In this document: in pieces, positions 23,528-31,466 of the stretch
How positions within the stretch are numbered: the stretch's first letter is position 1
How the letters are laid out: each line of letters opens with the position of its first letter
NCBI GenBank assembly: GCA_002360535.1
Contig: DEQR01000069.1
Coordinates: 1 to 31,487, forward strand
Length of the DNA: 31,487 nt
Origin: Thiobacillus sp. UBA3361
GTDB taxonomy: Bacteria > Pseudomonadota > Gammaproteobacteria > Burkholderiales > Thiobacillaceae
Reading direction: 5' to 3'
The notes under the pieces: model-generated
The model's database searches: none
Told to the model about the DNA's origin: nothing
The model's input: the letters and a program-made list of their open reading frames with translations, nothing else
Made by a program: the position numbers and the translations under genes

Positions 23528-24331
23528 TCACACGAAGGTGACGTCGATGGCGTGATCCAGCGTTTCGCGAATGTCCGCGTCGTCGGTGATCGGCCGCACA
23601 AGGGCCATCTGGCAGGCCTCCACCGGATTGACGCCGTCCTTGATGAGGGTGGCGGCATAGACCAGCAAACGGGTGGAGATGCCTTCGTCCAAGCCATGGC
23701 CCTTCAGGTTGCGGGCGGTCTGGCCGATCTTCACCAGCTTGCCGGCGGTGGCTGCGTCCAGGCCGGTCTCCTTGGCCAGGATGGTGGTCTCCAGTTGGGC
23801 GTCCGGGTAGTCGAAGTCGAAGCCGGTGAAGCGCTGCTTGGTCGATTGCTTCAGGTCCTTCATCAGGGACTGGTAGCCGGGGTTGTAGGAGATCACCAGC
23901 TGGAAATCCGGGTGCGCCTCGATCAGTTCGCCCTTCTTGTCCAGGGGCAGGGTGCGGCGGTGGTCGGTCAGGGGGTGGATCACCACGGTGGTGTCCTGAC
24001 GCGCCTCGACGATCTCGTCGAGATAACAAATCGCGCCGATGCGCGCGGCGGTGGTCAGCGGGCCGTCCAGCCAGCGGGTGCCGTTGGCTTCCAGGAGGTA
24101 GCGGCCGACCAGGTCGGAGGCGGTCATGTCCTCGTTGCAGGCGACGGTGATCAGCGGCTTGTCGAGTTTCCAGGCCATGTATTCGATGAACCGCGATTTG
24201 CCGCAGCCGGTGGGGCCCTTGACCATCACCGGCAGGCGGTTGCGATAGGCGGCCTCATACAGGGCAACCTCGTTGCCCTGGGGCTGGTAGTAGGGTTCCT
24301 TGTGGACTTTGTATTGTGTCTTGTCCGTCAT
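23528..24331 (-). CDS. cbbQ: CbbQ, AAA+ ATPase of the RuBisCO activase (form II copy)
   Basis: MoxR-type AAA+ ATPase of 267 residues, the motor that with CbbO2 restores inhibited form II RuBisCO. Walker A GPTGCGKS is at residues 39-46; Walker B ICYLDE ends at Asp105-Glu106. It is collinear with the form I CbbQ along its whole length (for example ITVACNEDMTASDLVGR and SYNPGYQSLMKDLKQSTKQRF). ATG at 24331 follows AGGAGAG. The gene follows cbbM after a terminator and a repeat, and precedes cbbO2. Confidence 0.96.
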   Translation of the reverse strand: MTDKTQYKVHKEPYYQPQGNEVALYEAAYRNRLPVMVKGPTGCGKSRFIEYMAWKLDKPLITVACNEDMTASDLVGRYLLEANGTRWLDGPLTTAARIGAICYLDEIVEARQDTTVVIHPLTDHRRTLPLDKKGELIEAHPDFQLVISYNPGYQSLMKDLKQSTKQRFTGFDFDYPDAQLETTILAKETGLDAATAGKLVKIGQTARNLKGHGLDEGISTRLLVYAATLIKDGVNPVEACQMALVRPITDDADIRETLDHAIDVTFV

Positions 24332-24435
24332 GGCTGCTCTCCTGTGCAAATCCGCATGCAAACGCCGCCCGTTCGAGCCTCGTTTGGATGCGGACTGTAT
24401 ATCCACATCACGATCCGGGTTACCGAGCCCGGAAG

Positions 24436-24460
24436 TAAAACGCCCCCGGTTGGGGGCGTT
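24436..24460 (-). terminator. Intrinsic terminator after cbbM
   Basis: On the minus strand the stem CGCCCCC / GGGGGCG with an AACC loop is followed by TTTTACTT. It lies about 95 bases after the cbbM stop and 105 before cbbQ2, mirroring the terminator between cbbS and cbbQ in the form I operon. Confidence 0.8.
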
Positions 24461-24461
24461 C

Positions 24462-24545
24462 GTAGGGTGGGTTAGCGACGCAATTGCGTAACCCACCATC
24501 CACGTTGGACGGCGGGTTTCGGCCTTGCGGCCTGACCCGCCCTAA
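24462..24545. repeat. Double-hairpin palindromic repeat after cbbM
   Basis: The unit starts GTAGGGTGGGTTAGCG. The left half folds as GGTGGGTTA / TAACCCACC around CGCAATTGCG; the right half (24511-24541) folds as GGCGGGT / ACCCGCC around GGCCTTGCGGCC. It belongs to the same family as 17743-17822. Its right end (CCCTAAAT) has diverged. Confidence 0.82.
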
Positions 24546-24552
24546 ATAGGGC

Positions 24553-25932
24553 TTACTTGTGCACGCCCAGCTTCTCGCGCCAGCCCGGGTACAGCTTGTC
24601 GGCGTCGCCCGGGAAGGATTCGAAGGCGCGAGCGAATTCCTTGTGCTCCTTGGCCCACTCGATCGGATCGGCGCCGGCCTTCCAGCACTCGTAGGACTGG
24701 CGCAGGGAGATGGCGCCGGCAGCGGGGCTGTCGATGTGGCCGTAGGAGCCGCCACCGGAGGTGTTGATGACGTTGCCGTGGCCCAGGTTCTCGAAAAAGC
24801 CCGGCAGACGCAGGGCGTTCATGCCGCCGGAGATGATGGGGGTGGTGGGCTTCATGCCATACCACTTCTGGAAGTACACCGGGCCCTGGCACTCGTCGCG
24901 CTCGATCATGTAGGCCAGGATGCGGTCATCCTTGGAACCTTCCATCTTGCCGTAGCCCATGGTGCCGACGTGGATGCCGGAAGCACCCTGCAGGCGGGAC
25001 ATCTTGGACAGCACGAAGGAGGTGTAGCCACGCTTGGCGGACGGGGAGGTGACGGCGCCGTGGCCGGCACGGTGGTAGTGCAGGTACTGACCGGGGTACT
25101 GGCGACGAGCGGTGGTCACCATGCCGGGGCCACCCACGTAGCCGTCCACCAGGAAGGCGACCTTGTCGGCATCGGGGCCGAACGTTTCCAGGATGAAGTC
25201 GGCGCGGGCGCACATTTCATAGTGGTCGTCGGCGGTGATGTTGGCGGAGAACAGCTTGGCCTGGCCGGTTTCGTCCTGGGCGCGCTTCATGGCGTCATAG
25301 ACCAGCGGGTAGACCTTCTTGGCCGGGCAGAACACCTGGTTGCCCTGGGGCTCGTCGTTCTTGATGAAGTCGCCACCGAGCCAGAACTGGTAAGCAGCGT
25401 GAGCGAACGGCTCGGGACGCAGGCCCAGCTTGGGCTTGATGATGGTGCCGGCGATGTAGCCGCCGTTGACCACCGGGCGGCCCAGGATGCGCCACATGTC
25501 GGAGATGTCGCGGGAGGGGCCGTCGAACAGCTGGATGGCGCGCTCGGGCATGTAGAAGTCATACATCTTGGCGTGCTCAACGTCGCCCATGCCCTGATTG
25601 TTACCGATGACCAGGGTCAGGAAGGACACCAGCATCATGCGACCATCGGTCATGTTGCGGTCGAACAGTTCCAGCGGATAGGCGATCCGCATCTCTTCAG
25701 TGGCTTCGTCGATGTGATAGACCAGCGCATCGACACCCTTGGTGAAATCGTCGGTGGTGCAGACTTCCACGTTGGTACCGGTGGAGGATTCGGCTGCAAA
25801 GTGGGCTGCCACTTCCAGGTAGCCATAGCCGGCAGCGGGCTTCATCTTGTAGGCGACGAGGATGTGCTTGCCACCCTTGATCAGGTCTTCTTCCTTCAGG
25901 CTGAGGTCGGCGTAACGCGCGGACTGATCCAT
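24553..25932 (-). CDS. cbbM: RuBisCO form II large subunit
   Basis: Form II ribulose-1,5-bisphosphate carboxylase/oxygenase of 459 residues, functional without small subunits and suited to high CO2 and low O2. The numbering matches the Rhodospirillum rubrum enzyme: Lys166 in TIIKPK, carbamylated Lys191 with Asp193 and Glu194 in FIKNDEP, His287 in YHRAGHG, and loop-6 Lys329 in GTMGYGKMEG. ATG at 25932 has a strong AAAGGAG; an open extension upstream has no family counterpart. Divergent from its own cbbR; followed by a terminator and then cbbQ2. Confidence 0.98.
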   Translation of the reverse strand: MDQSARYADLSLKEEDLIKGGKHILVAYKMKPAAGYGYLEVAAHFAAESSTGTNVEVCTTDDFTKGVDALVYHIDEATEEMRIAYPLELFDRNMTDGRMMLVSFLTLVIGNNQGMGDVEHAKMYDFYMPERAIQLFDGPSRDISDMWRILGRPVVNGGYIAGTIIKPKLGLRPEPFAHAAYQFWLGGDFIKNDEPQGNQVFCPAKKVYPLVYDAMKRAQDETGQAKLFSANITADDHYEMCARADFILETFGPDADKVAFLVDGYVGGPGMVTTARRQYPGQYLHYHRAGHGAVTSPSAKRGYTSFVLSKMSRLQGASGIHVGTMGYGKMEGSKDDRILAYMIERDECQGPVYFQKWYGMKPTTPIISGGMNALRLPGFFENLGHGNVINTSGGGSYGHIDSPAAGAISLRQSYECWKAGADPIEWAKEHKEFARAFESFPGDADKLYPGWREKLGVHK

Positions 25933-26190
25933 GAGTTGCTCCTTTTGAGATGTGTTTATACGAAATTTGGGTATTCCAATTTCAGGAATGGCCCTGCGTG
26001 GAATGGGGCGAACTATAGACCCCGCATCACATAAGGAAAAATCATGATATTTGATAGGTTGCATAAGCTATTGCTTATAATTTGATCTCGCTTGGCCATT
26101 GGCCAATCGAGATTCCCTCGCCCCCTTCTCCACTCCCGCTCGCGGTGAGGGGAATGTCGAGAATCGCCGAGCGATCTTTTACAGGTAAAG
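25933..26190. promoter_or_regulatory. Divergent cbbM / cbbR promoter region with palindromes
   Basis: This 258-bp gap contains three noted structures. ATAAG-N6-CTTAT at 26063-26078 is a candidate CbbR operator in an AT-rich stretch. A long inverted repeat lies at 26085-26113 (arms ATCTCGCTTGGCCA and TGGCCAATCGAGAT, one mismatch). An imperfect GC-rich inverted repeat lies at 26112-26155 (ATTCCCTC ... GAGGGGAAT). On the minus strand TATAGT at 26012-26017 is a possible -10 for cbbM, giving a leader of about 70 bases. The motifs are seen; roles are inferred. Confidence 0.55.
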
Positions 26191-27090
26191 ATGCTTCACC
26201 TCACCCTGCGTCAGCTTCAGGTCTTCGAATCCGCCGCACGCCACCTCTCCCTGTCGCGTGCCGCCGAGGAGTTGCACCTGTCACAGCCCGGCGTATCCAT
26301 GCAGCTGAAGAAACTCGCCGAGACGGTGGGCCATCCGTTGCTGGAACAGAGTGGCAAGCGGCTGCGCCTGACCGAACACGGCCAGGATTTGGTGGCTACC
26401 GCGCGCGAGGTGCTGGGGGCAGTCAAGAACTATGAGCTGTCCCTGGTCGCCCGACGCGGTCTGACCGGCGGCAGCCTGCGCATCGTCGCCATCACCACCG
26501 CCACCTATTTCATTCCGCGCCTTTTGGGTGAGTTTTCCCGACAACATCCGGGAGTCAAGGTCAGCCTGCGGGTCACCAACCGCGAACAGGTGCTGGAGAG
26601 TCTTTCCGCCGGCCTGGAGGACTTGTACATCCTCGGCCAGCCGCCCGAAGGACTGGCGGTCACCGCCATCCCCTTCCTGGAAAACCCGCTGGTGGTGCTG
26701 GCGGCGCCCGACCATCCGCTGGCGCGCAAGCGCGGCATTACTCTGGCCCGACTGGCGGAAGAACCCTGGCTGCTGCGCGAGCCGGGCTCGGGCACCCGCA
26801 AAGCAGTGGAACGGCTGTTCGCCGCCTCGGGTTTGAGCCTCACGCCGCGCATGGAACTGGGCGGCAACGAGGCGATCAAGCAGGCGGTGCTGGCCAACAT
26901 GGGCATTTCGGTCCTATCCCGGCACGCCCTCAGCTTGCACACCCCCGATCAGTTCGCCATCCTCGACGTGCAGGGCTTCCCCATCCGCCGCCAGTGGTAC
27001 GCAGTCTATCCCGCCGGGCGGCAGCGCACCGTGGTGGCCCGTACTTTTCTCGACTTTCTCATGGAGCATGGCGATGTTGCGTCTGCCTGA
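26191..27090 (+). CDS. cbbR: CbbR, LysR-type activator of the form II RuBisCO operon
   Basis: LysR regulator of 299 residues, divergent from cbbM. The helix-turn-helix is LSRAAEELHLSQPGVSMQLKKL. It shares ITTATYFIPRLLGEFSRQHPGVKVSLRVTNREQVL, LREPGSGTRKAVERLF and RQWYAVYPAGRQ with the form I cbbR, to which it is clearly closer than to the copy at 314. A weak AGGTAAAG precedes the ATG. Its last 23 bases overlap the start of the RNA methyltransferase gene, so that gene may be co-transcribed with it. Confidence 0.94.
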   Translation: MLHLTLRQLQVFESAARHLSLSRAAEELHLSQPGVSMQLKKLAETVGHPLLEQSGKRLRLTEHGQDLVATAREVLGAVKNYELSLVARRGLTGGSLRIVAITTATYFIPRLLGEFSRQHPGVKVSLRVTNREQVLESLSAGLEDLYILGQPPEGLAVTAIPFLENPLVVLAAPDHPLARKRGITLARLAEEPWLLREPGSGTRKAVERLFAASGLSLTPRMELGGNEAIKQAVLANMGISVLSRHALSLHTPDQFAILDVQGFPIRRQWYAVYPAGRQRTVVARTFLDFLMEHGDVASA

Positions 27091-28315
27091 AACCGAAGCC
27101 GCCCTGCGCGCCATGCTGACCTTCGACCGGCCCGCCGACGCAGCGCTTTCGGCCTTCTTCCGCGGCAGGCCGAAGCTGGGTCGGCAGGACCGGTCGCAAA
27201 TCGCCGAAGCCAGTTACGGCGTCATCCGCCATCTGCGGACACTGGAGCATCTGGCCCAGGGGCGCGCCCCGCGCCGCCTGTTGCTGGCCTGGCTGGCCCG
27301 GCACGGAGGCGTCAACCTGCGCCAGTTCGGCGACGAGGTCTCGCCCGTCGAACTGGAATGGCTGCGCACCGTCAAGGCCGCCGAGTTGTCCGATCTGCCC
27401 GCGGCGGCACGCCAGGATGTGCCGGATTGGCTGTACGACAGGCTGCTGGAGCAATACGGTACGAAGACCGAGGCACTGGTGTCCGCCCTCAATCGATCCG
27501 GCCCCCTGGACATTCGCGTCAACCCCTTGAAGATCAGCCGGGAAGCCGCGCAGGCGGCATTGATCCGTGACGGCATCGCCGCCGAACCCACCCCCTGGTC
27601 ACCCCTGGGCCTACGTCTCAAGGACAAGCCTGCCCTCAACCGCCACACCCTCTTCCTGGACGGCGCCATCGAGGTTCAGGACGAGGGCAGCCAGCTGCTG
27701 GCCCTGCTCACCGCCCCGCGGCGTGGCGAAATGGTGTGCGACTTCTGCGCCGGCGCGGGCGGCAAAACCCTGCTGCTGGGCGGACTGATGCACAACAGCG
27801 GCCGGCTGTATGCCTTCGACGTGGCGGAAAAACGCCTGGCCAACCTGAAACCCAGGCTGGCACGCTCGGGCTTGTCCAACGTCCATCCGCAGCTGATTTC
27901 CGGCGAGACGGACCCAAAGCTGAAGCGCCTCGCGGGCAAATTCGACCGCGTGCTGGTGGATGCGCCCTGCTCCGGCCTGGGCACGCTGCGCCGCAACCCG
28001 GACCTGAAATGGCGGCAAAGCCCGCAATCGGTCGCCGAGCTCATCGACAAGCAAAAGGCCATCCTGGGTTCGGCCAGCCGCCTGGTGAAGGCCGGGGGAC
28101 GTCTGGTCTATGCGACATGCAGCCTGCTCCGGGAGGAAAACGAGGAGGGCGTGGAGGACTTCCTCATCAGCCATGGCGAGTTCCGCCGCCTGCCCATCGG
28201 CGAACTGCTCGCCGCACGGGGAATCGGCCTGGAAATGGAGGAGTATCTGCGCCTGGACCCGGCCATCCATGGCACGGACGGCTTTTTCGCGGCGGTCATG
28301 GAAAAGCTTGCATGA
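27068..28315 (+). CDS. RsmB/NOP-family SAM-dependent RNA (cytosine-5) methyltransferase
   Basis: Methyltransferase of 415 residues of the RsmB/NOL1/NOP2 group, expected to make m5C in RNA. The catalytic core shows CDFCAGAGGKTLLLGGLM (SAM binding, about 223-240), YAFDVAEKRL, DAPCSGLGTLRRNPDLKWR with the release cysteine, and VYATCSLLREENE with the nucleophilic cysteine. The N-terminal 120 residues are helical and may be a reduced NusB-like domain, shorter than in typical RsmB; the exact substrate is therefore open. The start at 27068 overlaps cbbR by 23 bp; ATG at 27074 is an alternative with a better-spaced GGAG. The stop overlaps the next start by 4 bp. Confidence 0.88.
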   Translation: MAMLRLPETEAALRAMLTFDRPADAALSAFFRGRPKLGRQDRSQIAEASYGVIRHLRTLEHLAQGRAPRRLLLAWLARHGGVNLRQFGDEVSPVELEWLRTVKAAELSDLPAAARQDVPDWLYDRLLEQYGTKTEALVSALNRSGPLDIRVNPLKISREAAQAALIRDGIAAEPTPWSPLGLRLKDKPALNRHTLFLDGAIEVQDEGSQLLALLTAPRRGEMVCDFCAGAGGKTLLLGGLMHNSGRLYAFDVAEKRLANLKPRLARSGLSNVHPQLISGETDPKLKRLAGKFDRVLVDAPCSGLGTLRRNPDLKWRQSPQSVAELIDKQKAILGSASRLVKAGGRLVYATCSLLREENEEGVEDFLISHGEFRRLPIGELLAARGIGLEMEEYLRLDPAIHGTDGFFAAVMEKLA

Positions 28316-28869
28316 GCCCACACGGCCGCCGCCTCACCTGGATCGCGGCCCTCGGCTGCGCCGCCCTCGCCTCCGCCGGTGAACCCCTGCGGCTCACCGT
28401 GCAGGGTACGGCACAGGTTGCATTCACGCCCGGCGACGATGCCGCCGCCCTGGTGGTGGACGCCGTCCACCAGGCCCGCCGGCAAATCCTGGTGCAGGCC
28501 TACAGCTTCACCCACCGGGACATCGCCGCGGCCCTGGTGACAGCCATGCGCCGGGGCGTGGACGTGCGCGTCATCGCCGACCGCGTGCAGGCCGACAGAC
28601 TCGAGACTGACCGGGTGGCCTGGCTGGCCCGGCAGGGGGTCCCGGTCTGGCTGGACGGAGAGCATGCCGCCGCCCACGACAAGGTCATGGTGCTGGACGC
28701 GGGCAGCGCCGACGCCGTCCTGATCACCGGCAGCTTCAACTTCACCCACGCCGCCCAATCCCGCAACGCGGAAAACCTGCTGCTCCTGAGGGGAAACCCC
28801 AGCCTGGCCGAGGCCTATGCCGCCAACTGGCGGCGGCACAGGACCCATTCCCTGCCCTGGCGCGGCTGA
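28312..28869 (+). CDS. Secreted phospholipase D-like protein with one HKD motif
   Basis: Protein of 185 residues. It starts with a signal peptide (basic RR, hydrophobic LTWIAALGCAALASA, cleavage near Ala-Ser-Ala). The mature part has a single HxKxxxxD motif, HDKVMVLD, followed by the SFNFT and N-A-E-N signature of the Nuc/PLD family. One HKD motif means the active enzyme is probably a dimer, as in the Nuc endonuclease. The likely role is a periplasmic nuclease or phosphodiesterase. It is coupled to the methyltransferase gene by a 4-bp ATGA overlap. Confidence 0.86.
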   Translation: MSPHGRRLTWIAALGCAALASAGEPLRLTVQGTAQVAFTPGDDAAALVVDAVHQARRQILVQAYSFTHRDIAAALVTAMRRGVDVRVIADRVQADRLETDRVAWLARQGVPVWLDGEHAAAHDKVMVLDAGSADAVLITGSFNFTHAAQSRNAENLLLLRGNPSLAEAYAANWRRHRTHSLPWRG

Positions 28870-28954
28870 CCCCGTGACGGGGCGGGGGGACGAATCTCCC
28901 GGAGCGTCCCGCACCAGGTTGTAGAATGTCCGCCTGTTCCCTAACGAGACCCCC

Positions 28955-30139
28955 ATGATCGACTCCCTGAACGGCCTGATCCAGCTTCCCTGGTGGGGCT
29001 ATGTCCTGGTCACCCTGGCCCTGACCCACATCACCATCGCCGCCGTGACCATCTTCCTGCATCGCGCCCAGGCCCACCGGGCGCTGGACCTGCACCCCGT
29101 ACCCAGCCATTTCTTCCGTTTCTGGCTGTGGCTGACCACCAGCATGGTCACCAAGCAATGGGTGGCGGTGCACCGCAAGCACCACGCCAAGTGCGAAACC
29201 CCGGAAGACCCCCACAGCCCCCAGGTGCTGGGCCTGAAGAAGGTCCTCTGGCAGGGCGCCGAGTTGTACGGCGAGGCGACCCGGCACGCCGAAGACCTGG
29301 ACAAATACGGCCGCGGCACCCCGGATGACTGGCTGGAGCGCCACATCTACTCCGGCCGCAACCTGTGGGGCATCGGGTTCATGTTCCTGATCGACCTGGC
29401 CCTGTTCGGCCCCATTGGCATCACCATCTGGGCGGTGCAGATGATCTGGATCCCCTTCTTCGCCGCCGGCGTCATCAACGGCGTCGGCCATTACTGGGGC
29501 TACCGCAACTACACCTGCGAGGACGCCAGCACCAACATCGTCCCCTGGGGCATCCTGATCGGCGGCGAGGAGTTGCACAACAACCACCACGCCTACGGCA
29601 GCTCGGCCAAACTGTCCTCGCGCTGGTACGAATTTGATATCGGCTGGCTATACATCCGCGCCCTGGAGACCCTGGGCCTGGCCAACGTGAAGAAGGTGGC
29701 GCCCCGCGTGCGCTGGGGCGAGGTCAAGCACTTCTGCGACAGCGATTTGTTGAACACCATCATCACCCATCGCTATGACGTCCTCACCCGCTACACCCGC
29801 ACCATGAAGCAGGTCTGCGCAAGGGAATTGGAGAAGCTGCGCGGGGCCGTGCCCAATCTGCCGGCCGAGGTCAGCATACGGCAGCTGCGCCGCTGGCTGA
29901 GCCTGGACCAGAAGGACTTGAAAGAGACCGAAAAGGCCAAGCTCATGACCCTGCTGTCCAGCAGCCCGCATCTGGAAACCATCTACCGGATGCGCCAGGA
30001 ACTCATCGCACTGTGGAGCCGCTCCACCGCCAGCACCGACCAGCTCGTGCGTCAGTTGCAGGACTGGTGCCAGCGGGCCGAGCAGAGCGGCATCGACGCC
30101 CTGGGCCAGTTTTCCCTGAAGCTGCGCAGCTACGCCTGA
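28955..30139 (+). CDS. Acyl-CoA / acyl-lipid fatty acid desaturase
   Basis: Membrane di-iron desaturase of 394 residues introducing a double bond (probably delta-9) into fatty acids. The three histidine boxes are present: HRAQAHR (36-42), HRKHH (about 73-77) and HNNHH (about 209-213), among hydrophobic helices such as GYVLVTLALTHITIAAVTIF. The C-terminal 120 residues form a long charged helical extension, more than the minimal desaturase needs. The first ATG after an 85-bp gap is used, with a weak purine-rich ribosome site. A bidirectional terminator follows at 30224. Confidence 0.92.
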   Translation: MIDSLNGLIQLPWWGYVLVTLALTHITIAAVTIFLHRAQAHRALDLHPVPSHFFRFWLWLTTSMVTKQWVAVHRKHHAKCETPEDPHSPQVLGLKKVLWQGAELYGEATRHAEDLDKYGRGTPDDWLERHIYSGRNLWGIGFMFLIDLALFGPIGITIWAVQMIWIPFFAAGVINGVGHYWGYRNYTCEDASTNIVPWGILIGGEELHNNHHAYGSSAKLSSRWYEFDIGWLYIRALETLGLANVKKVAPRVRWGEVKHFCDSDLLNTIITHRYDVLTRYTRTMKQVCARELEKLRGAVPNLPAEVSIRQLRRWLSLDQKDLKETEKAKLMTLLSSSPHLETIYRMRQELIALWSRSTASTDQLVRQLQDWCQRAEQSGIDALGQFSLKLRSYA

Positions 30140-30223
30140 AAGCTTGTGATTCTTTCCGCTGCGCGGCCCGATCTCGACGAAATCTTGCACAAGCTGTGAG
30201 CCCGCAGTGCCGAGGCAACAAAA

Positions 30224-30246
30224 AACCCCGCCTTAGCGGGGTTTTT
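30224..30246. terminator. Bidirectional intrinsic terminator between desaturase and rpmG
   Basis: Stem AACCCCGC / GCGGGGTT with a CTTA loop, flanked by an A-run on the left and TTTTT on the right, so it can stop transcripts from both converging genes. Confidence 0.9.
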
Positions 30247-30271
30247 CATTCGGTACTCGGAAACTGAGCGG

Positions 30272-30439
30272 CTACTTGAGCTTGGTTTCCTTGTACTCCA
30301 CGTGCTTGCGCGCCTTGGGGTCGAATTTCATGATGCTCATCTTCTCGGGCATGGTCTTCTTGTTCTTGGTGGTGGTGTAGAAGTGCCCGGTGCCGGCCGT
30401 GGATTCCAGCTTGATCTTGTCGCGTCCGCCTTTAGCCAT
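30272..30439 (-). CDS. rpmG: 50S ribosomal protein L33
   Basis: Ribosomal protein of 55 residues: it starts MAKGGRDKIKLESTAGTGHF, continues YTTTKNKKTMPEKM and ends ETKLK. It has no cysteines, so it is the zinc-free form. ATG is at 30439, 11 bases after the rpmB stop; this is the usual rpmB-rpmG order. Confidence 0.95.
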   Translation of the reverse strand: MAKGGRDKIKLESTAGTGHFYTTTKNKKTMPEKMSIMKFDPKARKHVEYKETKLK

Positions 30440-30450
30440 GATTCAGTTCC

Positions 30451-30684
30451 TTACAGTTCGCCGCGGGCACGCAGGTCGGCCAGCACGGCGTCGATGCCAT
30501 TCTTGTCGATCAGGCGCAGGCCGGCGTTGGTCAAACGCAGACGCACCCAGCGGTTCTCGCTCTCCACCCAGAAGCGGCGGTACTGCAGATTGGGCAGGAA
30601 ACGACGCTTGGTCTTGTTGTTGGCGTGGGACACGTTGTTTCCCACCATCGGCTTCTTGCCGGTCACTTGACATACACGGGCCAT
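30451..30684 (-). CDS. rpmB: 50S ribosomal protein L28
   Basis: Ribosomal protein of 77 residues beginning MARVCQVTGKKPMVGNNVSH and containing TKRRFLPNLQ and RFWVESENRWVRL, the standard L28 segments. ATG at 30684 is chosen over an in-frame ATG at 30699 because L28 begins M-A/S-R-V-C. It lies upstream of rpmG and 67 bp downstream of radC. Confidence 0.96.
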   Translation of the reverse strand: MARVCQVTGKKPMVGNNVSHANNKTKRRFLPNLQYRRFWVESENRWVRLRLTNAGLRLIDKNGIDAVLADLRARGEL

Positions 30685-30751
30685 GATTCGGGTCCCCAAA
30701 AATCCGTTGCGCGAAAAAGAGCGGCTTTATAGCACAGCCCAGGTTGGCAGG

Positions 30752-31426
30752 TCAAAGCCACCCCCGCTCGGCGAAGGACACCCCCTGGCTGCCAGCGACG
30801 ATGAAATGGTCCAGCACCTTCACGTCCACCAGGGCGAGTGCGGTCTTCAACTGGTCGGTGAGCCAGCGGTCGGCCTGGCTCGGTTCGGCGACGCCGGAGG
30901 GGTGATTGTGGGCGAAGATGAGTCCGCCCGCGTTGTGGGCCAGGGCGCGCTTGACCACCTCCCGGGGATAGACCGACGTCTGCGTCAGGCTGCCGCGAAA
31001 CAGCTCCTCCACCGCCAGCACACGGTTCTGGGTATCCAGGAACACGCCCATGAACACTTCATGGCCCAGTCCGGCCAGGTTGAGGCGCAGAAAATCGCGC
31101 ACCGCCGTCGGAGAGCTGAGCGTGTCCCGCTGGCGCATCTCCTCAGCCAGTGCCCGTTTCGCCATGGCCAGCACGGCCTGGAGTTGCGCGTACTTGGCCG
31201 GCCCCATGCCGGGGAAGGCGCTGAACTCGGCCTGACCGGCAGCGAACAGGCGGTTGAGGCCACCGAAGTGGGTGAGCAGGTCGCGGGCCAGTTCGACGGC
31301 GGTCTTCCCGGCCACGCCGACACGTAGAAAGATGGCCAACAGCTCGGCGTCAGTCAGCGCCTCCGCGCCGCGCGCCAACAGTTTCTCGCGCGGACGCTCG
31401 TCCTCGGGCCAATCCGTGATGGGCAT
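30752..31426 (-). CDS. radC: RadC-family JAB1/MPN domain protein
   Basis: Protein of 224 residues. The N-terminal part (about 1-75) holds helix-hairpin-helix-like FPGMGPAKYAQLQAVLAMAKR. The C-terminal part is the JAB/MPN metal-binding domain with EVFMGVFLDTQNRVLA, HNHPSG and the downstream Asp (SQADRWLTDQL). Its old role in DNA repair is not supported by later work, so the function is unsettled. The start at 31426 follows GGGGAGG. The radC-rpmB-rpmG order is common in proteobacteria. Confidence 0.94.
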   Translation of the reverse strand: MPITDWPEDERPREKLLARGAEALTDAELLAIFLRVGVAGKTAVELARDLLTHFGGLNRLFAAGQAEFSAFPGMGPAKYAQLQAVLAMAKRALAEEMRQRDTLSSPTAVRDFLRLNLAGLGHEVFMGVFLDTQNRVLAVEELFRGSLTQTSVYPREVVKRALAHNAGGLIFAHNHPSGVAEPSQADRWLTDQLKTALALVDVKVLDHFIVAGSQGVSFAERGWL

Positions 31427-31466
31427 GATGGCCTCCCCTTGTCCTTTGTGGACGTATTACAGCCGG

